A DNA stretch of 64,000 nucleotides, from assembly GCF_003589595.1 (NCBI RefSeq), contig NW_020653200.1, positions 6,614,541 through 6,678,540 of the forward strand, read 5' to 3'. Within the stretch, counting starts at the first letter, position 1; each line of letters opens with the position of its first letter. The notes under the pieces are model-generated. The model made no database searches and was not told where the DNA came from. It was given only the letters and a program-made list of their open reading frames with translations. This document shows positions 56,118 to 64,000 of this stretch, one piece after another. Position numbers and translations under genes: made by a program. Origin of the DNA: Hyposmocoma kahamanoa. Its lineage: Eukaryota > Arthropoda > Insecta > Lepidoptera > Cosmopterigidae.

Positions 56118-56670
56118 CTAAATGATTAGTATTGAAGTTTTAGCAATACCACCCCAAGATGAAATGCAATATGTAATAATTGATTGACATAATAATATGG
56201 CATAATATACTTGCCTGATTATTTCAAAATCGGCAAAAGCGCGTAGTTTTTTAAACGCATATATTAGGTTACGGATTCCACTGCTTAGTGTTTCGATATG
56301 GTGCTTAAAAGAGAGGTTATCATCTATTATAACACCTAAATACTTTACCTTGTTAGTAATAGCAATGTCTGGACACTTATACAGGTTATTAGCAGTCTCC
56401 TTACAATGGTGAGCATATAGTCTTGTGCTAGTTATAGCAGACTTTGGTTTTCGCATGTAGAGCTGCATGTGTTTAGTGTTAGTAAATGTTGCTGGAGCCA
56501 GTTATTTACGACATTGAATCCTTGCTGAGCATACTGATAGACTTCCTTATCAGAGTTAGCAGAAAAAAGCAGAGCAGTATCATCAGCATAGGATATGATC
56601 TTCCCGCCTTCTAATTCTAGATTACAAAGGTCATTAATGTAGATCAGAAACAGAGTGGGGCCTAAAATAT
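56118..56670 (-). pseudogene. Non-LTR reverse transcriptase fragment with YADD box
   Basis: The minus strand reads GPTLFLIYINDLCNLELEGG, KIISYADDTALLFSA (catalytic YADD), NNWLQQHLLTLN, then, after a frameshift near 56469, SAITSTRLYAHHCKE, VKYLGVIIDDNLSFKHHIET, RNLIYAFKKLR and ITYCISSWGG. This covers the palm-to-thumb segment of a jockey-type element. Both ends are truncated. Confidence 0.85.
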
Positions 56671-56785
56671 TGTATTGTATTGTTATAATAGTATACCTAC
56701 TAAATATTAAGCTTATATTGTTTGTTGTTTAACATTTTGTTGTAGTATACGTAGATAAGTAATAAAATTGTCTTCTTAGTATAAA

Positions 56786-57493
56786 ACGGACAAAAAAACA
56801 GAGAGGAGTGAGACAAGGAGATACCATTTCTGCAAATTTATTCACAGAAGCACTTGAATATGTCGTAAAAACCCTTAAATGAGATAAGCTGCGGCATTAA
56901 CATCAATGGTGTCTCTTTAGGCTCATGCCTAAGGAAATCTCAAAAAGAATCCAGCAGGGATGGGCTGCGTTTGGCAAGTAAGATGACATCTTTAAATCAG
57001 AAAAGGTATTACTGAAGACGCACTTGTTTAATCAATGTGTTCTGCCCACCACGACGTATGATGCCGAGACATGGACGCTCATGCAGGAAACTCTGTACAG
57101 GTTGAGAGTGGCACAGTGAGCCATGGAGCGCGCCATGGTCGGCATCAACCTCGTAAAACGAGTTCCGAACGTTGAGATCCAACGACAGACCTTGTGTCTA
57201 GGATGCTGGAACTCGGATCATGGAACTGAAATGGGGTTGGGCGAGACACAGAACAAGGCGAGGTGATAACAGGTGGAGCGAGACGTCGACTGATTGGTGG
57301 CCAAGGACGGGCAAAAGATGCGTCAGACGCCCTGTTGCAAGGTGGGTTGACGATATAGTACACGTCGCGGGGCATCAATGGATGCACAAATCATGCAAAT
57401 GATGGCACAGGACCGTGATGGATGACATAAACTTCGGGGTATAGGCCATACCCAGCAGTGGGTGAAATCAGGCTGTGGATGATGATGATGACC
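56786..57493 (+). pseudogene. RTE-type non-LTR retrotransposon 3' remnant
   Basis: The plus strand has RGVRQGDTISANLFTEALEY, the reverse-transcriptase QGDTIS box, then a deletion removing the YADD region. It continues with HLFNQCVLPTTTYDAETWTL, AMERAMVGINL, RTRRGDNRWSETSTDWWPRT and ARWVDDIVHVAGHQWM, the typical RTE C-terminus. It ends in (ATG)n at 57478-57493; RTE elements often end in short tandem repeats rather than poly-A. Multiple frames and stops. Confidence 0.82.
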
Positions 57494-57635
57494 CAGATTT
57501 ATACTGGATAGCCCAACAATACCCCTGCCGGATATTTGTTTAAAACAGAAAAAATCACAATCAAGACGCCAAAATAATTGACTTATTTAACGTCTTTATT
57601 AGACAAAAACATTAGTATTTTAAGTCAAATATTCG

Positions 57636-57735
57636 NNNNNNNNNNNNNNNNNNNNNNNNNNNNNNNNNNNNNNNNNNNNNNNNNNNNNNNNNNNNNNNNN
57701 NNNNNNNNNNNNNNNNNNNNNNNNNNNNNNNNNNN
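57636..57735. other. Assembly gap, 100 N
   Basis: Run of exactly 100 N, the usual size for a gap of unknown length. An 18-bp run of C follows at about 57809. Confidence 0.99.
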
Positions 57736-57835
57736 TTATACAAATACTTTTGTGTTTTAAGCAGAAGACGCCATCCGCGATACTTTTTTTTTTGCGGAGT
57801 CCCGCCGCGCCCCCCCCCCCCCCCCACGATATTTA

Positions 57836-60655
57836 AATATTTGCCTTCGGTAAATAAAATATACTTTCTTAGTGTAAAAAAAGCTCATAGTTCCCAGACG
57901 TATTTATTACGGAACACGAGAGAGAAAATTTCATTGTAATATCTGTAATAACAATCGATTTGAAATGAAACTATTTTCCGTAGATTAACGTAGGAGAAGT
58001 TTTGCGGAAATTAGTGATTTTTTATTGAGCGAAGTTTAGTCAATTGTGTGTCCGGCCTCATAGTTCACTATCGGTACCTTCTGTTTTAATTATCAATTTA
58101 GAAAATGAATTGAATTCATATGTCGATAAACCAGTTTTCTGTGTGTTCGAACGTCAGAACGTCCATTTTGGGTCTCACGTTACCTTAAGGCGAGTCTTCA
58201 GACGAGAAGCGCGAAAAACTGTTTTGCTAGATCAATATTATATTATATAATAGTTTAGTTATTTACTATAGGAAATATTTTAAAAGTCTAAAACGAATTA
58301 TTTAAGAATTATTCTATAAAAATGAAGTACATTTAAATATTTAATTTTGTACGTAATTGTTATATGGAGATATTGATCTTTAAGTATTACAGGGAATCAG
58401 CTAAATTTTGTTTTTCAACTGAACCTGTAGTTATTAAATTCACATTTCTCCCAAATTTCAAAAGTGTCCAGCGTTTTAACGACACGCCATGCCGCCTGCT
58501 GCTCCGTCCGTTGCCAACGGACGCTTGTCGATGTTGGATCTGTGTCAAAATTTATCTGTTCTCATTCTATTCACATTAATTTTGAGCGCGCAGATTGCGG
58601 GATGCAAGGGGCGCCCTCGCATCTCACCTCCTAAATTCTAGGTTCGTATTGAAATTCGTCTTAAGGGCGGACACGTATGACAGAACCATCGCCGGTCATG
58701 TACCAGGAATGGCGAGGTGACGTATTGTTGCCTAGTGAAAAATTCTATTATACATAAGTATCTATAGGAGGATGTATTTAGTTATTGTGAATAATATTAT
58801 ATTGATTTTATTGAATGTCCTGATGTTTCTTCCTTCTTTCGTCCATGATATTCATTTATTTTTTGTGAAATTTCTCTACAAGTTTGTTGTAATTTATGAA
58901 TATACAAAGATTAAACATAAACAAAAAACCTAAACTCGATTGATTGATTGATATAGCTCAGTTGATTCGAGTCCTGTCAGATCAAAGGAATAATTATTTA
59001 TGTCCGACGGTGAATAATGTTTGTGTTTAACTTGATGGAATTAATTTTGGGACCATGGAGTATTTTTGTTATATTTCCGTTGTTTTGTAAATTAGCCTAC
59101 TGTGTACCGCTGATCTCCTTTTGACTTCCACAGTTTGACGCAATTTTAGGCCATTCCTTTACATATGCATCTAAGTCGTCCCGTCCCATCTCCTTCTTGG
59201 TCTACCTCGTCGTCGCTAGCCGTTCTCCGGCATCCACCAAGTGGCTGTGTGAGCTCATCTCTGTGGGCGCATGCCACAGATGTTTCCATTTACGTCGTTT
59301 AGCAAACATAAATAATAAACAAAAAATATTAGATAACATCCTAAACGTTGCTCTGATCCCAAGCGAGAAGCCAAACCGCTTGTGCTACGGAAATCGGAAA
59401 TAGCGACTGTGTCACTAAGACCCAGACTCAAGACAATATAGAATAGTTGTTTTCTACGCTGACTCGGCCGGGGGTCGGACCCAGGACCTCAGTGAGGGCT
59501 AGCCACTCAAACACGGAGGCCGTCTATCAATAAAAATTTGCCAAAGAAAAGCCGCTGTTATTATTGCAATTTCGTCACCATGATATGACGCCAAATGCAG
59601 TCAAATTTCCAAAGTGGTTTGTTGAATGCTATATTCGAAATATCTCAAGGTGCCAGGTAAAATCACGAGACTTGCAGCTGCCTATAGCATTGTTTTAAAT
59701 CACATAATTAATATTCTGTCAGAGTATTCAATATTCGGAGGAAAGTCTTAAAACCGCAATTCAGTATCAGTATAATTTATGCAAAAACTTGAACCGTATT
59801 AATGCCATCTATTGGATTTTGTTGGAACTATGAAATGCCCAACAGTTGGTTATGACCATACATTATGGTTATGGCAGTCTATTGCATAAAATAGGTTTCT
59901 TACAAAAGCATAATTTGTAATATTACAAAATATTGTAATGACAAAGCACCTTTGTATTTGTGTGACTCATTAATTTGTTTCCGATAAAATAGTGTATTCA
60001 ATGACGTTTGAAGGTATATCTGGCCTACATCTTTACGATTACAAATTACTTGAGGTAAGCTCATTATCTCTAGTTTGAGGCCCAAAATTTAATCAGCTTT
60101 GTTGTCTTGTGCTTAAATATTTTTTAATCGAAGATAATATTCTTCAACGTTCTCAAATTCCACTGCACTTTAGAAACAAGTTTGTTTCTGAGTTATTTGA
60201 TATGTAGAGAAAAAATAAGCAGAACTTTCTGATTGCGTTTGACGTTCAGATCTAGATATGGTGACTGTGCTTGTTTTGAAAGGAATGCGTGAAAGGGAAT
60301 TCGGTAATAAAATAGTTTACTCCAGCCTGCAAATAGTTGATCCTTACAATAGGAAGACAAAAGGTCATATACGCATTTTTATTGTATATCAGATAATAAT
60401 ATATTCCAAATACATTCTTAATATAAACATATAAATAATATACGCGACACAAATTAGTTGTAATATAGTTACAAAAATAACGAGTCTTAATTAAGTTTTT
60501 CGCTCCGTTGCAGTGCTCTATATTTTCAATGCGTGATAAATAGCGTTTTGATACTGTCCTTTAACGTCAACGTGGGATACTGTGAAAAATAGTACCTACT
60601 TTTTGTAAGCTACCTACCTACCTACTTAATCCTATATGTTTAACTTTGACGTGTC
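57836..60655. other. Non-coding, no gene recognised
   Basis: AT-rich with short ORFs only. Contains a tRNA-like fragment at 58960-58985 (TATAGCTCAGTTGATTCGAG) and another at 59462-59522. Confidence 0.45.
59462..59522 (-). repeat. tRNA-related SINE head remnant
   Basis: In minus sense CGGCCTCCGTGTTTGAGTGG, then a B-box-like GGGTCCGACCCC. The start CCTCCGTG matches the SINE at 52716. No body or tail. Confidence 0.5.
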
Positions 60656-60912
60656 TTAATCATTTTTTTGAATTTGAATTTCTTCACACGTCTTATTAAA
60701 GTAGCGTTTGTCATCATACCGTTTTAATTTTTGTATAGCTCTGTACAGTTGACTGCCAGGGCTTTCAGTAAGTATCAAATCTTTTGCTCCTACTATCACG
60801 AAATCCTGGTGAAGGTGACCATCTTTTAGGCCTTCTTCTAGCAGAAGGAGAGTGCGATTCATCTGGGCTTTAGTTAATTTTGTAGGTCTTAAATTTTCTT
60901 CGTCGTAATTAC
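60656..60912 (-). CDS. PGRP domain C, exon 3 (C-terminal)
   Basis: Acceptor TAACTTACAG, stop TAA at 60656-60658. With the phase-1 base from exon 2 it encodes GNYDEENLRPTKLTKAQMNR, TLLLLEEGLKDGHLHQDFVI, VGAKDLILTESPGSQLYRAI and QKLKRYDDKR. GAKD replaces GHRD and SPG replaces CPG, so it should be non-catalytic. Close in wording to domain A exon 3 and domain D exon 3, indicating tandem duplication. Confidence 0.92.
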
Positions 60913-61338
60913 CTGTAAGTTATTTTTTACTGAACTTATTATAATAGTCAATATCTAGTATAATATACTTACCACACAACTTAATGTTTCCATATATATG
61001 GATTAGTGCCTTCCGGATAACTTAAAATTTTACACAGCTAAGCCGTTATCACCAATTTATATATAAAAAACATTATTATTAAATATTAGTGTTTTACAAT
61101 AAGTATGTATATAAAAAAAATTGGCCCTATAATTTTAGGCAACTACCGTCATACAAAATGTTTTGAATTGATTTTTCATTTGCTATTTGTTATAAAGCGG
61201 GTCTATCATTTTTAAAAAGCTACTCAAATTTCACCCAATACTTATTGCAAATACGGTCGATAGGACTGTACTTACAATTATTGTTGGTACAGTCATACAG
61301 CAATGCGTGCAAGTGTAAATAGTCTTAATTAATCTTAC

Positions 61339-61451
61339 CAAGAAAGCTAATGCCTATGGCACAAGTTTTGTACTGCCTGTTCGCTATATCTTGCACTGCC
61401 CAGCCTCTGCTTTCGTAAATGCGACCGTCGTTTCCGACTATAAAGTTGTAC
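61339..61451 (-). CDS. PGRP domain C, exon 2
   Basis: 113 bp, acceptor TATGTGCAG, donor CTTG before GTAAGA. It encodes YNFIVGNDGRIYESRGWAVQ and DIANRQYKTCAIGISFLG. Same size and phases as exon 2 of cassette A. The GAH of typical PGRPs is replaced (DIAN). Confidence 0.92.
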
Positions 61452-61741
61452 CTGCACATAAAAACATTTTTATTGTTAATTTTTATCAAATCTTTTATTT
61501 TGGTCATAGTCTATACTTTCGGCGTGAGTGAGATACAGGAGTAATGGCACTCCTGTCTCTCCCTCACGGTATTTACCAATTTTGGTTTCCTACCTGCCAT
61601 ATATGTATAAATACTATGTTCGAACGTTTACTTGTATATTCGAAGTTCTTATGAGTTCATAAATGGCCTTATTATTAATACTACTGTTGACTTTTAAAGA
61701 TATCTCAGTTAATTACTTGTAAAAACTTGTACTCATATATT

Positions 61742-62117
61742 GAGTGTCATACTTAATTTCGACAAACATTATCTCGACTCGACAGTACTTCGATATATAC
61801 ATATATACATTAATATATATACATTAATTCGACGGAACACTACTTCGACAAAACACACGTTCGATAGGTCACTATAGTCCGACAGAAAACTGCTTCGACA
61901 ACACAAACATTCGCTAGGTTACTACACCGATAGAAAACTACTTCGACAACACATGTATTCGACAGGTCACTATTCCGACAGAACTGAACTAAAATAGTTT
62001 TTCGTCGGTGTAATGACCTATCGAATGTTTTATGTGGTCTGTGGTTCCCTCGAATTAATGTGTAGTCGAAGTACCGTCGAGTCGAAATAGTGTTTGTCGA
62101 AATTAAGAATGACACTC
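61742..62117. mobile_element. MITE with ~50-bp inverted ends and TTCGAC internal repeats
   Basis: 376 bp. The ends share GAGTGTCAT, CTTAATTTCGACAAACA, CGACTCGAC and GTACTTCGA in inverted orientation. Internal units of about 50 bp (ACTACTTCGACAACACA, then ATTCGACAGGTCACTA, then CCGACAGAA) repeat about three times. It sits in the intron between exons 1 and 2 of PGRP domain C. Confidence 0.82.
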
Positions 62118-62302
62118 GTACATATTATGAAGGACTAACAATACAACTATTTATCCAAAAATAACGCGCACAATCACGTAAAAATATAATATGTCGAGTT
62201 CGAAGCAGATTCCACTGATTATTAAGGTTCTGTTACACCATTTGACTTTCGGTAGTTAGTCGGGTAAGTAAAAATAAGTTAAAGGCACCCTAGCATTCTT
62301 AC

Positions 62303-62501
62303 GGTATATCCTCGTTCTGATAATTGAAGTACTTTTGCAGTTTTTGTAGTTTGATTTTGCAGATGGAAAAGTAGTGGCATTCGCTGGTATCCGAATTTTG
62401 AATGATTATCAGTCGTATGGGACGGACTATTGGGGACCATTCGGTATTGTTGAAAGGCTTAGCTTCCCACATATTGCGGGAAATTCGCCACTCGTGAGGA
62501 G
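62303..62501 (-). CDS. PGRP domain C, exon 1
   Basis: Acceptor TAAAATTGCAG, donor ATACC before GTAAGA. It encodes APHEWRISRNMWEAKPFNNT, then SPIVRPIRLIIIQNSDTSEC, then KLQKLQKYFNYQNEDIP. The first zinc-ligand His (IIQHT in domain A) is Asn here (IIQNS), so all three zinc ligands appear lost. It enters in phase 1. No transmembrane or signal exon lies between it and domain D, whose last exon ends in a phase-1 donor, giving the join TDE-APHEW. Confidence 0.92.
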
Positions 62502-62867
62502 CTGCAATTTTAAAAAGAGAATTAATATTATCCTCCAAACGCCCCGTGTACATCAAAATTCACACGCAGGCAATATTATTCCTATATTCACGTAAACGCT
62601 CAGCATATATTATGAAAATATCTCATTCAAATTCAGCGCTACATGTGCGCTATATTATTATGACCATAGAGTATTTAGAAAAATAGTTTTTCATACAAGG
62701 CCAATCTTGCTGGGCCCTGAAGCATGTAATTAAATTTACTACATTTTAATGTACATTGGGCATTTTGTGCTTTTACCATTGTATTTTGCTGGGTCTTAGG
62801 AGGCTATGCGCCAAACTAATTTCTTCTACTAACGGTTGCAACAAACTGATATCAACTTTTATGTCCC

Positions 62868-63022
62868 AATAATAATCCACACACTCATATCCCCGCACTA
62901 GGGAAACCCTGTATCGGCGGTGCCATGGACACACGATAGACAACCACCCACAAATTACGTCCAAATTCACGAGAGAAATAAAAGAATATTATAAATGTTT
63001 CCCCCAGACTGGTAATCGAACC
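62868..63022 (-). mobile_element. Truncated tRNA-derived SINE, second copy
   Basis: Shares the body of 52488-52716 (CCCCGCACTAGGGAAACCCT, GGTGCCATGGACACAC, AATTCACGAGAGAAATAAA). It stops at a B-box-like GGTTCGATTACC, lacking the tRNA 5' half. Lies in the intron between PGRP domains D and C. Confidence 0.8.
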
Positions 63023-63261
63023 AAACCAAATTGTTAGGTTGGCCCTTAGGACCTTTCGAGAGATATATATATATATACACATACACACACACCACTACCA
63101 CTACGTCTGTTACCCAGAGACATACAGTTTTACTAGCACCCTTACCGTTCAGTTCCAGAACGCAGTCAGGCTTACAATTACTGCACTGTACTACTATACT
63201 ACCCTGGACGAGCTTTTGCAAATGGGGCTTTACCGTCACTAAACTGGATTTTGTGACTTAC

Positions 63262-63525
63262 CCTCATCAGTAAATTTCAATCCATATATAAGTTCGCATG
63301 TCAATGTACTGTATTCAAGATCACTGTCGTAGTGTTCCCATGTCTTTATTACATTATACAGGTTGGAGCCGGGACTGCTAGTGTCTTTGTAGTCTTTAGC
63401 AGCCAATATCCGATAGTCAGGGTGGAGGTAAGCATTCCTGACACCGTAATCTAGTAGCATTAAGGTTCTGTTAATTTGCGACTCTGTTACTGTGTCATGC
63501 CCCAATATTTCTTCTCGATAATCCC
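63262..63525 (-). CDS. PGRP domain D, last ectodomain exon; rest beyond window
   Basis: Acceptor GCTTTTCAG. With a phase-1 base it encodes GDYREEILGHDTVTESQINR, TLMLLDYGVRNAYLHPDYRI, LAAKDYKDTSSPGSNLYNVI, KTWEHYDSDLEY and ELIYGLKFTDEG. AAKD and SPG replace the zinc ligands, so it should be non-catalytic. Unlike domains A and C it does not stop: a strong GGTAAGT donor at 63262/63261 leaves phase 1, fitting domain C exon 1. If unspliced it would add KSQNPV and stop at 63239. Its exons 1 and 2 were not found in 63530-64000 and must lie beyond the window. Confidence 0.88.
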
Positions 63526-64000
63526 CTGAAAAGCGTAAATTTTATATGAAATAGTTACAATGGAATGTAAAAGACTGGACGGTAGAGCGGTAGAGTAGAG
63601 AGACGGTTATCTCTTAGTGGCTGTCCCGTATACATTATTATAATTTAATACGGAATAGACATGTGCGCCACGCCGCTGCCGCTGCAGATTTTTCCAGGCC
63701 GCCGCCGATTAACTTGACCAGCTTAACATCGGCGTGGAGACAATTTGTTTCATGAAGTACTGATCAGCTTTTTTGTTATTTATTAAAAATATTTCTATAA
63801 ATAATACCCTACATTTAAAAGAACATCCTATTTATATACTAAACAAAGAGCGTTTATATACAATTGATTATTTTTTTGACAAACATTGGTTAAGTTAAAT
63901 ATTTTTAGTAACAACACCGAATAGAACTTAAAACGTAAAAACACCTAAAAACATGTCCTACACCGATTTTACGTCGATAGCATGACTGCCGCCGCCGCCG
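63526..64000. other. Intron of PGRP domain D, window edge
   Basis: No exon seen. The CGCCGCTGCCGCTGCAG and GCCGCCGCCG stretches (63670-63710 and 63985-64000) look like ends of another non-autonomous transposon. Confidence 0.45.

Overview
The window looks like nuclear DNA from a moth or butterfly. It is AT-rich, has long introns with canonical GT/AG splice sites, and is dense in transposon remnants of kinds I associate with Lepidoptera. Two assembly gaps (400 and 100 N) are present. No bacterial, plasmid or phage features were seen. The species cannot be named from the sequence alone.

Host genes. (1) On the + strand, four exons between 6418 and 9987 encode the C-terminus of Unr/CSDE1, a cold-shock-domain RNA-binding protein, ending in a SUZ-C-type tail; its upstream exons lie before the window. 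(2) On the - strand, 20.8-51.4 kb holds a peptidoglycan-recognition-protein (PGRP) receptor locus that resembles Drosophila PGRP-LC. One putative cytoplasmic exon (51179-51404) lies upstream of two alternative cassettes, each with its own transmembrane exon and PGRP ectodomain. Cassette B is at 42113-42946 and cassette A at 20840-29250. Every junction joining these modules is phase 1. (3) Further upstream on the - strand (60656-63525) are the last exon of one PGRP domain (D) and a complete three-exon PGRP domain (C). D ends in a phase-1 donor and C starts with a phase-1 acceptor, so they may form a two-domain PGRP similar to PGRP-LF. All four ectodomains lack the amidase zinc-ligand cysteine, so they should bind or signal rather than cut peptidoglycan.

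Mobile DNA fills most of the rest. There are two Tc1 elements with clear terminal repeats and TA duplications: 4774-6316 has one nonsense codon, and 19212-20757 has a full-length ORF with a catalytic Asp changed to Asn. Two damaged copies of a DD36D mariner-like family lie at 1-1498 and 12190-12998. Others are a Crypton tyrosine-recombinase element (38514-40639), a hAT/ZBED5-like relic (about 53.9-56.0 kb), non-LTR fragments, tRNA-derived SINEs, several MITEs, and two direct copies of a 1.6-kb element with 9-10-bp target duplications and 99-bp internal repeats (30822-32427 and 45348-48512). The second copy contains a nested element.

The main points of interest are the modular phase-1 layout of the PGRP locus, and cassette B being flanked by a 98%-identical 246-bp inverted repeat and by direct copies of two transposon families. 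Either arrangement could affect cassette choice or allow loss of cassette B.
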